Source: Elainella sp. Prado103 (lineage in GTDB: Bacteria; Cyanobacteriota; Cyanobacteriia; Elainellales; Elainellaceae). From it: a stretch of 64,000 bases of DNA. The DNA lies in the NCBI GenBank assembly GCA_025454395.1, contig JALOOM010000008.1, forward strand, positions 1 to 64,000, in the 5' to 3' direction. How positions within the stretch are numbered: the stretch's first letter is position 1; every line of letters begins with the position of its first letter. Both the position numbers and the translations under genes were made by a program. Positions 54,002 to 62,726 of this stretch are shown in pieces. The notes beneath the pieces are model-generated. The model had not been told where the DNA came from and did not search any database. It worked only from the letters and a program-made list of their open reading frames with translations.

Positions 54002-55633
54002 ATGGAGATCTACTGTACTCGTCCGGGTTGTCTTCGACCACGTAACAATTTTCCTGACCTGGATGACCGCACGAAGCTCAAAGAAGTGCCACAGAAGTTC
54101 TGCACTGCCTGCGGGATGCCATTGATTTTAGACAACCGATATTTTACAACTCGACTTCTTGGCCAGGGGGGATTTGGTGCTGCATTCCTGGCCCGCGATC
54201 GGCGTACACCCAATATGCGCCCCTGTGTCGTGAAGCAATTTCAACCTTCAGGGAATCTTTCAGCCGCTCAACTGCTCGTGGCACAGCGACTATTTGAACG
54301 GGAAGCTGAAGTCTTAGAAGACTTAGGCAACCGTCATGCCCAAATTCCTGACCTGTTCGCCTTTTTCCCGTTGGAGGTTCCGGGCTCTACCCCAGGACAA
54401 ACCGGACAATTTTTTTACATTGTGCAGGAATTTGTCGATGGCAAAGACATGGAAACGGAGATGGCAGAACGGGGACAGTTTTCCGAAGCAGAAGTGTTAG
54501 AAATTCTGCGCGAAATGCTGAAAATTCTCCAATTTGTCCATGACAACGGTTCGATCCATCGCGATATTAAACCGTCTAACATTATGCGGCGGCAAGATGG
54601 ACTGCTATTCCTCCTCGATTTTGGAGCCGTTAAACAAGTGACAGCCGGAGCTTCAGCCACTCAGCCCGGTAAGGCTTCTACGGGCATTTATTCGATCGGA
54701 TTTGCCCCACCAGAGCAAATGCGGGGAGATGATGTCTACCCAGCCACCGATCTCTATGCCCTTGCAGTGACCTGTATCATGCTCTTGACCGGCAAACAGC
54801 CCAAAGAACTACACGATCCCTACAGTGATACCTGGAACTGGCAGGAGCACATCCAGGTGAGCGATCGGTTAGCTACCGTGTTGAATCGGTTGCTATTGCC
54901 GGTACCCAGCCAGCGCTTTCAATCCGCCAATCAAGTTCTTCAAGCCCTCCAAGCTCCCAGTCGTTCATCTCCTACGACCTCGCTCCAAGCTCCCTCTGCG
55001 CCTTCAGCCCTACCGGCCCAGTCACCGGCTCAGCCACCAGCTCAGTCACCAGCTCAGTCACCGGCTCAGTCACCGGCTCAGCCACCTCCGACATCAAGTT
55101 CTAGCCCTATCCGCTCTGGGCGGGCTGGGGCTCAACCCAGTCCTCCAATTTCTCCACCCGTTCCGGCTCCCCAACCGCTACCGACTCCCCCATCTAGATC
55201 TGCACCTTGGCTGACATTGCCTCACTTTACGCTGACTGAAATGCTTTCTAGTGCTGCCTTTACGGGGTTTGAAGCAGGTCTACTGGGGATTGCCCTTGCC
55301 AGTTTACTTGGCACTGTCGGTTTATCGCCCTTCTTTTGGGTACTGCTATTACTCGTCCTGATCGGGTTACTATGGGCTCAAACAAAGCGCTGGTTAGAAA
55401 AGGTTGATTTCTTAATCATTGCTGGCATCACCTTGCTAGCAGTCTGGCTAGTGCCTTTCAGTTTGTTGCATCGGATAGTGCTGATGCCGCCCTTAAACGT
55501 GATTGCTCAGGCATTAGGGTTTAGTGCGCCTCTTGGGATGATTCTGTTGATCGCAGGCTTTACTGCACTGATGGCAATCATCGCAACCGTCGTATTTCGC
55601 TTAATTTACAACTTATTGTCTCGCTTCTTCTAG
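54002..55633 (+). CDS. Ser/Thr protein kinase with zinc ribbon and membrane tail
   Basis: 543 residues. A four-cysteine zinc ribbon at the N-terminus (Cys 5, 10, 34, 37) leads into the kinase domain: GQGGFGAAF, Lys 78 in CVVKQF, HRDIKPSN (Asp 188), DFG at 206-208 and APPEQM. All catalytic residues are present. A Pro-rich linker with SPAQ tandem repeats follows, then about four transmembrane helices (residues about 415-540). This layout matches SpkB-like cyanobacterial kinases. The gene for a periplasmic binding protein follows after 141 bp. ATG at 54002. Confidence 0.9.
   Translation: MEIYCTRPGCLRPRNNFPDLDDRTKLKEVPQKFCTACGMPLILDNRYFTTRLLGQGGFGAAFLARDRRTPNMRPCVVKQFQPSGNLSAAQLLVAQRLFEREAEVLEDLGNRHAQIPDLFAFFPLEVPGSTPGQTGQFFYIVQEFVDGKDMETEMAERGQFSEAEVLEILREMLKILQFVHDNGSIHRDIKPSNIMRRQDGLLFLLDFGAVKQVTAGASATQPGKASTGIYSIGFAPPEQMRGDDVYPATDLYALAVTCIMLLTGKQPKELHDPYSDTWNWQEHIQVSDRLATVLNRLLLPVPSQRFQSANQVLQALQAPSRSSPTTSLQAPSAPSALPAQSPAQPPAQSPAQSPAQSPAQPPPTSSSSPIRSGRAGAQPSPPISPPVPAPQPLPTPPSRSAPWLTLPHFTLTEMLSSAAFTGFEAGLLGIALASLLGTVGLSPFFWVLLLLVLIGLLWAQTKRWLEKVDFLIIAGITLLAVWLVPFSLLHRIVLMPPLNVIAQALGFSAPLGMILLIAGFTALMAIIATVVFRLIYNLLSRFF
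55014..55087 (+). repeat. 12-bp in-frame minisatellite (SPAQ)
   Basis: About six copies of TCACCGGCTCAG and a close variant (CCACCAGCTCAG), coding SPAQ/PPAQ in the kinase linker. Confidence 0.9.
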
Positions 55634-55774
55634 CAGGTAAGCTAGGCTTAAATATTGTGAACTCCCTCACAATGCTGTCGATAACGCAACACTGGTTGCA
55701 ACGCAATCACTGCGCGTCATGCAACGCTATTTATCACTTCGATGACGGCTCAGATGATGACTCCGTAACATTCT

Positions 55775-57220
55775 ATGGCTCAAAAAAATGAAACGCCAGT
55801 ATTACTGGTCGCCCTGTTGGCAACTATTTTGCTGTTAGGAGGCGGTTTATGGTGGTTTAGCCAGCGCCTTAGTAGCCTTCGGCTCAATTCGGACAGTTCA
55901 GGTGGGCCAGCTTCCGCGTCAAACTCTAATCCGCTCAATCAGACCGAGCTGCAATCTCGCTTTAGCCAGGGCGATCGACTCTTAGTGCCGACCGATCCAG
56001 CAGCAAGCTCAGCCCATCAAGACCGTAAACAAGCCGGTGCAGCGGCGATCGCCGCCCAAAATTATCCTGAAGCAGTCGCCGCATTTGAGTCTGCCCTGCA
56101 AGCCAAACCCAATGATCCCGAAAGCCTGATCTACTTAAATAACGCCCGAATTGCGGATCAATCTGCCTACGAGATTGCTATCACAGTTCCCCTCGACACG
56201 GATCTAGATGCATCCCTTGAGATGCTGCGGGGAGTCGCAGAAGCTCAGAATGAGATTAATGTCAGTGGAGGCATCCGCAATACAGGCTTAAAAGTCAGAA
56301 TTGTCAATGACGGAGGCACACCCGATCGCGCCCGCCAAGTCGCTACCGCGCTCTTACAAGAGCCTTCGATTCTAGGGGTAGTCGGCCATTACAGCAGTGA
56401 TATGTCGCTGGCAGCAGGCGAAGTCTATGATCAGGGCAAATTGGTGATGATTTCGCCGGTGAGTACTTCAGTCAAGTTATCCAACTTCAGCCCGTTTGTG
56501 TTTCGCACTGTTCCCAGTGATTTTGTGGCGGCTCGTGCCCTTGCCGATCACATGGTGAGCCAGCTTCAGCAACAAAAAGCCGCCGTCTTTTTTAACTCCC
56601 AAAGCAACTATAGTCAATCGCTTAAGTCAGAATTTACCTCCGCGGTCGCACTAGGCGGTGGGCAAGTGGTCAGTGAATTTGATCTGTCGAGCCCCAGCTT
56701 TAGTGCTGCGGCTAGCTTTAAACAAGCGACCCAGCAAGGCGCAACCACATTAGTGCTCTTGCCCAATTCTAGCCAGCTCGATCGGGCTTTACAGGTGGTA
56801 CAGGTGAATCAGCAACAGCTCACCTTGCTGGGTGGTGATGATGTTTATGCCCCTAAAACGCTCTCCGTCGCCGGGGCAGCCGCTCAAAACATGGTGGTGG
56901 CAGTTCCCTGGCATATTCTCTCCAATCCCAATTCGCCCTTTGTCCGCAGTTCTCGATCGCTCTGGAAGGCTGATGTCAACTGGCGCACCGCCATGTCTTA
57001 TGATGCAGCCAACGCCTTAATTACTGCGATCACCGCTGATCCTAACCCCACCCGTGAAACCATCCAGGCAGCTCTGGCAGGCTCAAACTTTGCAGCCCCC
57101 GGAGCCTCTGGAGAAGTCCGCTTCCTACCTTCGGGCGATCGGAATCAGACGGTTCAGTTAGTCACCGTTGAGCCAGGGAGACGATCGGGCTACGGGTTTG
57201 ATTTCGTACCCCTCCCCTAG
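55775..57220 (+). CDS. ABC-type solute-binding protein (branched-chain type) with TPR
   Basis: 481 residues. N-terminal membrane anchor (PVLLVALLATILLLGGGLWW), a short linker, then a TPR-like unit (AAAIAAQNYPEAVAAFESAL). From about residue 130 it is a type I periplasmic-binding fold of the LivJ family: LRGVAEAQNEINVSGGIRN, GVVGHYSSDMSLAAGEVYDQ, VMISPVSTSVKLS, FRTVPSDFVAARAL. Anchored in the membrane with a TPR, it may be a receptor and not a transporter part, since no permease genes are near. It follows the membrane kinase gene on the same strand; together they suggest sensing linked to phosphorylation, which is inference. Confidence 0.85.
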   Translation: MAQKNETPVLLVALLATILLLGGGLWWFSQRLSSLRLNSDSSGGPASASNSNPLNQTELQSRFSQGDRLLVPTDPAASSAHQDRKQAGAAAIAAQNYPEAVAAFESALQAKPNDPESLIYLNNARIADQSAYEIAITVPLDTDLDASLEMLRGVAEAQNEINVSGGIRNTGLKVRIVNDGGTPDRARQVATALLQEPSILGVVGHYSSDMSLAAGEVYDQGKLVMISPVSTSVKLSNFSPFVFRTVPSDFVAARALADHMVSQLQQQKAAVFFNSQSNYSQSLKSEFTSAVALGGGQVVSEFDLSSPSFSAAASFKQATQQGATTLVLLPNSSQLDRALQVVQVNQQQLTLLGGDDVYAPKTLSVAGAAAQNMVVAVPWHILSNPNSPFVRSSRSLWKADVNWRTAMSYDAANALITAITADPNPTRETIQAALAGSNFAAPGASGEVRFLPSGDRNQTVQLVTVEPGRRSGYGFDFVPLP

Positions 57221-57229
57221 CATAAGCCT

Positions 57230-57268
57230 GGTTCAGTCAGATGGTTCAGTCAAATAGTTCAGTCAAGA
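57230..57268. repeat. 12-13-bp tandem repeat after the binding-protein gene
   Basis: Three imperfect copies of ATGGTTCAGTCA. Confidence 0.7.
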
Positions 57269-57371
57269 CAGGGGAAACTCATCCCGGTTAAACTCGACTC
57301 GCTTAGACTCGACCGAGCCATCAGACTGAGTCGGTTGAGCCAGCCCTAAGGCAGCGATTTAATTCTCCTTC

Positions 57372-58067
57372 CTAATTACTGCGAGAAATCGATTCCGCAG
57401 GCAAACAGAGCAAATTATCGCCATAGGTGCGGATCAAACCACGCTGCCGCAGCTTACCCATCAACCGGGTTACGGTGACTCGGGTGGAGCCGATCGCACT
57501 ACCAATCTGGGCGTGGGTTAGTGCCCAAGGCAAACAGTATCCTTCTTCGCAGGGCTCACCAAATTCTTCAATCAAGAGGGTTAAGAATCCTAACAGGCGA
57601 TCGATCGTCCGACGCTGCCCCAATGTGCTCAGCCATAGCAGTTTCCGCTGGTGTTGATAGCGAAATGCATCCAGAACTTCCCGCCGAAAATGGGGCCAGT
57701 TATCTAGATCGTGCCAATAGAGCCAGATCACTGAAGTTTGATCGACATGGGCAAAACTCTGGATCGTAAAGGGGGACTGGGCCACGATTTCAAACGGCTG
57801 ACCCGCACCCACAAAGCCTAAAAAAGCTTCCTCCGAATTAATGCGGGGTACTCTGGAAGAGCTAGAGGTAGCACTCACCTGAGCTTCTCCCACCAGACGA
57901 ACGGCCCCCCGCTGCACTAAATACAGTAATCCAGCACGAGTCGGAATCTTTTCATCTTTGCTAAACGTACGGCAACGATAATGTTCTTGTGCCCAATCTA
58001 GAATGCGCTGCCAGGTCAGAAAGGGACGAGATGATTCAGATGGCGATGGTGATGACACTGAAAACAT
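57372..58067 (-). CDS. Crp/Fnr-family transcriptional regulator
   Basis: 231 residues. N-terminal cyclic-nucleotide-binding-like beta barrel (GLLYLVQRGAVRLVGEAQ, EEAFLGFVGAGQPFEIV), long dimer helix (RKLLWLSTLGQRRTIDRLLG) and a C-terminal winged helix-turn-helix (LTHAQIGSAIGSTRVTVTRL). The cAMP phosphate-binding RxA motif is absent, so cAMP binding is unlikely. It has no Fnr-type cysteine cluster. It is in the NtcA/SyCRP2 range by size, but I cannot place it more closely. ATG at 58067. Confidence 0.88.
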   Translation of the reverse strand: MFSVSSPSPSESSRPFLTWQRILDWAQEHYRCRTFSKDEKIPTRAGLLYLVQRGAVRLVGEAQVSATSSSSRVPRINSEEAFLGFVGAGQPFEIVAQSPFTIQSFAHVDQTSVIWLYWHDLDNWPHFRREVLDAFRYQHQRKLLWLSTLGQRRTIDRLLGFLTLLIEEFGEPCEEGYCLPWALTHAQIGSAIGSTRVTVTRLMGKLRQRGLIRTYGDNLLCLPAESISRSN

Positions 58068-58599
58068 AGGAGAGAGTGTTTACAACCAGTCGAGTATCGG
58101 GAAACCGTCAGTGAGGCTTACTCAGGAGCAGCTTACCTCATTCCTACCACTACCAGAAATTCAAACTAGAACCAGCTTAACCTGACATCTCACTTCGGGG
58201 AAATGGAACACCACAGGACTTAATACCATCCTGAGCTATCCTGCCAAGCCAATGGCCAGATGAGGTAGGAGGCTGTCTCCTACACCCGACCTCGCCTTTG
58301 ATTCAGATTTTGCGATCTTAGCCTTGTGGATCTCAGCCTTGTGGTAGAAGTCTTGTTACATGGCTCAGCTTTGTCATTGCTTCGGTTAAGCACGACGAGC
58401 TGAAAAACCATACCTGATGAGCTTACAGCAATCGCGAGCAAGCTCACTCACTCTTTCTTCAAGATTCAAGATGATCCCAACTTTTTAAGCTCGATCCAAA
58501 AGTTCAATGTCCAAGTCTCAGTTAGGAGTCGGTTTAGTTAGATAGGTTGAATCAGATAGGTTTAGTCAGAATAGATGACATCAATTGGGGAAAACAGGC
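58068..58599. other. Divergent intergenic region with perfect hairpin
   Basis: 532 bp with promoters for both neighbours. A perfect 7-bp stem GTAGGAG-GCTGT-CTCCTAC is at 58265-58283 with no T-tract. A 15-bp direct repeat (TTAGCCTTGTGGATC type) lies near 58319-58345. No gene was recognised. Confidence 0.55.
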
Positions 58600-59670
58600 A
58601 TGGATCTGAGATCAGATCAACGAGTAGCTACCATCGGACAGTTGGCGCTGCGATCACAATTAATCGATCGGCTACACATTTGCTGTAGCTTCCAGGGAAA
58701 CACATTGTCCCAACCAACCCTCTTGCCAGCTTCGGGGCAAACCAAACGAGCACCCGACGCAATTCACTCCATTGAACTTGAATCACTTTATCTTAACGGT
58801 ATTCCATTAAATCGGAACAAATCCGGAAATCAAATCAAGTATATCTCAGCACTTGCCTTCAAGTTGGCTCCTAAACTCCCCCAACCCGACCCAGACTCCA
58901 TCGCATCCCTTGCTACTCAACTTATCCACACTTGGATTCAATTTTCCACCTCTCAGGCATCGATTAGAGTCAATCCATTCGGACAACAATTTTGGGATCA
59001 TCTGATTCTTTCACAACATCCCCCAGGTTGGCTTCAGTTCCACCTTCTGGATCCCGGCATTGCGGCCTGGCTACAAATACTCCTCGAACACATCGTTTCG
59101 GAACCCCAAGCTCCTCGATCGAACCCATGCTCCCAGGCTTCCACTCCATCCCATAATTGGCAGACCTCTGAGGGCTTCACCATTTTGCAAACCCATGCCC
59201 GCTGTAGCACCTTACTCAATTTGGGCAGCCAAACCCATCCGCTTCCCTGGAACCAAATCCGCCAGCCGAACCATCAGTCATCCCTCCCATGCCCCGATCC
59301 AGCCCACTATCCCTGGCTGACAGATCAGCAACAGTTGCGCCTTGAAACAGATGCGGAATGGAGCCTCTTACTTCAGATCAGCGACACCATGGACAGGCTC
59401 GCTCAGCTCAGTCCAGCCTTCCACCTCCAATCCATCCAACCTCAACCTGTTCAATCCCAACCTGTTCAATCCCGGCAATTATTCAAAATAGCACTCACCC
59501 TCAGCCAAGCTTTTCAAAAAATGGATGCCGCTTGTCCGATCGGAAGCGCCCTTTCTCCAGCCGATTCCCAACTCACGATCGCCCGATTAGGACTGGTGCA
59601 ACTGACCCAGTGGCTGCTGCAACTGCTGATCGAAACTGGGTCACCCTATCTAGCCCCTTTCGCCTTATAA
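58600..59670 (+). CDS. Solo DALR anticodon-binding-domain protein
   Basis: 356 residues. The C-terminal 60 (LFKIALTLSQAFQKMDAACP and LTIARLGLVQLTQWLLQLL) match the DALR domain that ends arginyl-tRNA synthetase and binds its tRNA. The synthetase core (HIGH, KMSKS) is absent. The N-terminal part is unlike ArgRS apart from a possible tRNA-contact region. It is a separate cyanobacterial protein type, probably tRNA-binding; the role is unknown. ATG at 58600; a TTG five codons earlier is possible. A Yfr2-like sRNA lies just downstream. Confidence 0.75.
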   Translation: MDLRSDQRVATIGQLALRSQLIDRLHICCSFQGNTLSQPTLLPASGQTKRAPDAIHSIELESLYLNGIPLNRNKSGNQIKYISALAFKLAPKLPQPDPDSIASLATQLIHTWIQFSTSQASIRVNPFGQQFWDHLILSQHPPGWLQFHLLDPGIAAWLQILLEHIVSEPQAPRSNPCSQASTPSHNWQTSEGFTILQTHARCSTLLNLGSQTHPLPWNQIRQPNHQSSLPCPDPAHYPWLTDQQQLRLETDAEWSLLLQISDTMDRLAQLSPAFHLQSIQPQPVQSQPVQSRQLFKIALTLSQAFQKMDAACPIGSALSPADSQLTIARLGLVQLTQWLLQLLIETGSPYLAPFAL

Positions 59671-59737
59671 AATAAAGCCAGTTTATACTTCCAAAGAGAA
59701 ATATTTGTCACATTTATGCAATATCAACGCCAAACAG

Positions 59738-59767
59738 ATGACAAACCCAAAAAGGTTCTGTTATATT
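59738..59767 (+). promoter_or_regulatory. Sigma70-type promoter of the Yfr2-like RNA
   Basis: ATGACA at 59738-59743 as -35 and TATATT at 59762-59767 as -10, with an 18-bp spacer. Transcription would begin near 59774. Confidence 0.65.
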
Positions 59768-59771
59768 AGCT

Positions 59772-59845
59772 GTCGTGTGAGGAGCGAACCAGCAAGGGCA
59801 CCGAGACGAAACACGGTCAGTCGTCGGTGCTCTTTCTGATTTTAA
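59772..59845 (+). ncRNA. yfr2: Yfr2-family small RNA (candidate)
   Basis: About 70 nt between a good promoter and a strong terminator. The 5' part has GTGTGAGGAG (59775-59784), complementary to the conserved core ACUCCUCACAC of the cyanobacterial sRNA Yfr1; near-complementarity to Yfr1 is a published hallmark of Yfr2. The 3' part is a 10-bp hairpin, AGGGCACCGA (59795-59804) with TCGGTGCTCT (59824-59833), one G-U pair, then a T-rich tail. No open frame fits. Size, motif and layout all agree with Yfr2; the call rests on memory of the motif, not on a covariance search. Confidence 0.75.
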
Positions 59846-59985
59846 ATGTCTGTCATCCTCCGATTCTGATGCTTCTATGCCTGGTGCTTCATCTCAAGCT
59901 TCCGAACTGGTTTTCGAACCTCCTTCTGAGCCTACTTCTGGATTGCCAGATCAATTGGCCAGACCGATCGGTCAGATGATTCAGT

Positions 59986-60771
59986 TCAAGGCAGACCGCT
60001 TTGAGGCGGACAGCTTTGAGGCAGATAGCTCGATATAACCCGCCCCGCGCCCCGCAGTTGTTGATAGTAGGTTTGGCTAACCCGATCCCCTTCCGCCGAG
60101 AGCCGATCGATGCCAATCCCGTTGCGTCCCTGATCCTTCCCAGAACTGTGGATATATTGACCATCCCCCAGATAGAGTCCCACATGGGTTGCTCGCTCCG
60201 GTGTGCCGAAAAAGATTAAATCTCCAGGCTGGAGCTGGTCTAACTCGATCGGTTGCGCAAAGGCTTCCTGCTGATAGGCATCGCGAGGCAACCAGATTCC
60301 AACTGCGGCAAACGCCGTCTGCATTAAGCCAGAACAATCGTAGTTTGGCCCCACCGTGCCTCCCCATAGATAGTGATTGGGCTGAGCCATCGCCAACTGA
60401 GCATAGGTCATCACCTGCGGCAAGCTTGCCTGGATCTGATCCGCCGATCGCACCACAGCCTGATAGGGAGCGGTTGCTACTTCTAATAAATCTAAATCTT
60501 CGGTTGGAAGCCAGCCCAGATAATCATCCTCACAGAGTTGCACCAGGATCGCCTGGGTTTTGGGATCGATCGCTGCCGGGTGTTCAGCCAGAACCCGCAG
60601 TTGCCGTCCAGCTACTGCCTGAGTTGCCAGCCGTTCTAACGTCGCAGCATCATATAGATTGAGATTGCTGAGGCAGAGATATTCAACTCTGGGATTTTCA
60701 ACCCTAGACTCGGCCGCTGAAGCGGCCAAATTTGCTACGATCGCCTCTCGAATTTGCGCCAGGGAAACCAT
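59986..60771 (-). CDS. NlpC/P60 peptidoglycan peptidase
   Basis: 261 residues. An N-terminal SH3-like part (about 25-110) precedes the NlpC/P60 cysteine peptidase domain: catalytic Cys 146 in YLWGGTVGPNYDCSG, His 196 in THVGLYLG and His 208 in QYIHSSG. This is the layout of the cyanobacterial AvPCP enzyme, which cuts gamma-D-Glu-diamino-acid bonds in wall peptides. No signal peptide is present, which fits a role in recycling cell-wall peptides inside the cell. The last 15 residues are a Pro/Ser-rich tail. The gene is convergent with the sRNA. ATG or TTG-type start near 60771. Confidence 0.92.
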   Translation of the reverse strand: MVSLAQIREAIVANLAASAAESRVENPRVEYLCLSNLNLYDAATLERLATQAVAGRQLRVLAEHPAAIDPKTQAILVQLCEDDYLGWLPTEDLDLLEVATAPYQAVVRSADQIQASLPQVMTYAQLAMAQPNHYLWGGTVGPNYDCSGLMQTAFAAVGIWLPRDAYQQEAFAQPIELDQLQPGDLIFFGTPERATHVGLYLGDGQYIHSSGKDQGRNGIGIDRLSAEGDRVSQTYYQQLRGAGRVISSYLPQSCPPQSGLP

Positions 60772-60898
60772 TCGTCAATTTGGATGAGAAATTTCAGTCA
60801 GGAATTTCGGTAAGGAAAAAGGCAAGGAAAGAGGGAAAATCAGCGTAGTAACACTCAATTACTGGCATCATTCTCAAGTCCTGACCGATCATTGTGCC

Positions 60899-61843
60899 AT
60901 GCTTTTCTTTCACCGTGATGAAGCCTTAAACCAGTGGGGCGATCGAATCTTAGAAGCCACCTGGCAAGCCTTTCCTGGCTTAGCTCAAAATCAGATTGCC
61001 CTAACCTGGCTAGTCTACAATGAGCCGGTGCCGGTCAATACAGGGGGAGCCCTGACCGCAGAAGAATTCTGGCGCTATCCCGTGCGTGGGTTTGCCTATC
61101 GTGGCGTTGAACTGATCTATCCCGCTAGCATCGTTAAGCTGTTTTACCTAGTCGCTGTACAGGAGTGGCTAGATAAAAATATGATCCTCCCCAGTTCCGA
61201 GTTGGATCGAGCCATTCGAGACATGATTGTAGACTCTAGCAACGATGCCACCAGTCTGGTTGTCGATATGCTCAGTGGCACCACCAGTGGGCCTGAGTTG
61301 CCACCTGGCCCCTTTGAAACCTGGCAATATCAACGCAATATCGTTAATCGCTATTTTCAGTCTCTCCATTGGATCGAACTAGAAAGCATCAACGTGAATC
61401 AAAAAACCTGGTGTGATGGAGCCTACGGACGAGAGTATATTTTTCTCGGCGATCCGCCGCACAATCGCAACCGACTCACCACCAATGCCACAGCTCGCTT
61501 GCTGCATAGCATTATCGGTGGAATTGCCGTCTCCTCAACCCGATCGCAAGCCATGATGGCTCTGATGCACCGCAGTTTGAATCCGGCTGATCTCGCCGTC
61601 GATCCAGAGAATCAGGTCACGGGGTTCTTAGGCGCAGGTTTGCCCCCCCAGGCGCAACTTTGGTCAAAAGCAGGCTGGATGAGCCAAGTTCGCCACGATG
61701 CCGCCTATATCGAAATTCCCGGTTTAGCACCCTATCTACTGGTGGTGTTTACGGAGGGGAAAGCTCAAAGTCAGAATGAAGCTCTGTTGCCGTTCGTTTC
61801 CCAACAGATCGTCCAGGCCATGACCCAACTGCAAGCAGGTTAG
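60899..61843 (+). CDS. Serine hydrolase, class A beta-lactamase-like
   Basis: 314 residues. It has the penicillin-binding fold with SxxK at Ser 77-Lys 80 (PASIVKLF), SxN at Ser 113-Asn 115 (VDSSNDATS), and KAG at 257-259 where beta-lactamases have KTG. No signal peptide is seen, so it may act in the cytoplasm on a peptide or ester, and resistance to beta-lactams should not be assumed. Beta-lactamase-related serine hydrolases of this length are common in cyanobacteria. It is divergent from the NlpC/P60 gene. Confidence 0.85.
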   Translation: MLFFHRDEALNQWGDRILEATWQAFPGLAQNQIALTWLVYNEPVPVNTGGALTAEEFWRYPVRGFAYRGVELIYPASIVKLFYLVAVQEWLDKNMILPSSELDRAIRDMIVDSSNDATSLVVDMLSGTTSGPELPPGPFETWQYQRNIVNRYFQSLHWIELESINVNQKTWCDGAYGREYIFLGDPPHNRNRLTTNATARLLHSIIGGIAVSSTRSQAMMALMHRSLNPADLAVDPENQVTGFLGAGLPPQAQLWSKAGWMSQVRHDAAYIEIPGLAPYLLVVFTEGKAQSQNEALLPFVSQQIVQAMTQLQAG

Positions 61844-61910
61844 TCCAGGTGGCTCAAAGGCCCAGTCGGGCTGAAGATTCACCCTCGATCGAGGATATGG
61901 CAACATCCGA

Positions 61911-62585
61911 CTAACCCACGCCCTGACAAACGAGGGAGTTAAACACCTGCTCAGCCCGATCGGCGGCCGCCTCCCCCACGGCTGAAATCACGACCAGGTT
62001 ACTTTCTGCTTCACTGGGTCGCTTAACCTCATAGCGGATCGCTGGGACAGGGGCAACCTCAGGCTGTAAGGTGAGCCGGCCCTGCTGAATGGTGACTGGC
62101 ACCAGACTCTCACACAATAACTTCTGGTCTATCCGTTCAGTTTCCACCTGAAAGGCAGCGGGATCAGGATAGGAGAAGGAAAAACCAGCAAATAGCCCAT
62201 TATCGGCCACTGGAGAGGCTTCCGTTCCGGTTGCAGTTTCCAGTTCAGTCACCGCCGGAAGCGGCATTCGGGCTAGAAATAGCTCCACGATCGGAATTGG
62301 GGCAACTTCCGCCGGAATCGGCAAAAGATCGGTGCTGGCCACAACCGCCATTTTGCCACCGCCGATGTTGGTGCCGAAAAATCCTTGCGATCCACCCGGA
62401 ATTTCGTAGTTCATCAAACTCTGGGCGATCGCCTCTGCTCGATCGGCATCAAAGGCATTGCCCAAAGCCTTCACCCCTAGTCCAATCAGCCCAGCCGCGA
62501 CAATTAATACCGCACCTCCCGTGATCGCGATCCCTTCCCATACACTAACCTCATGCTCAAACTCTAATTCCGAGAACTCTTCCAT
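61911..62585 (-). CDS. Membrane-anchored unknown protein
   Basis: 224 residues from the ATG at 62585. An acidic start (MEEFSELEFEHE) is followed by one transmembrane helix (GIAITGGAVLIVAAGLIGLG) and a soluble domain with GGGKMAVVAS and FSFSYPDPAAF. No family is recognised. A frame open upstream to 62666 (TTG) passes through an 18-bp tandem repeat coding KYSGHS copies and is probably not translated. Confidence 0.65.
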   Translation of the reverse strand: MEEFSELEFEHEVSVWEGIAITGGAVLIVAAGLIGLGVKALGNAFDADRAEAIAQSLMNYEIPGGSQGFFGTNIGGGKMAVVASTDLLPIPAEVAPIPIVELFLARMPLPAVTELETATGTEASPVADNGLFAGFSFSYPDPAAFQVETERIDQKLLCESLVPVTIQQGRLTLQPEVAPVPAIRYEVKRPSEAESNLVVISAVGEAAADRAEQVFNSLVCQGVG

Positions 62586-62602
62586 ACTCTGAATATCTTG
62601 CT

Positions 62603-62649
62603 CTGAATACTTGCTATGCCCTGAATACTTGCTATGCCCTGAATACTTA
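62603..62649. repeat. 18-bp tandem repeat upstream of the unknown gene
   Basis: CTGAATACTTGCTATGCC in about 2.6 copies, within 70 bp of the ATG at 62585. Confidence 0.85.
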
Positions 62650-62726
62650 GCCTTGCCAGGTGCCAATCCCTGCGCCGTTCAATCTCTCAGCGTTACCAAT
62701 TTGTTAGGTTCTAAAATTTTTCGCCT

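Noticed and set aside
59740-59850. Yfr1 on the minus strand, from CTCCTCACAC.
   Set aside because: The expected A before the core is G, and no terminator hairpin with a T-tract follows on that strand. The plus strand has both promoter and terminator.
60899-61843. Beta-lactam resistance gene.
   Set aside because: No signal peptide and KAG instead of KTG; general serine-hydrolase family member is the safer call.
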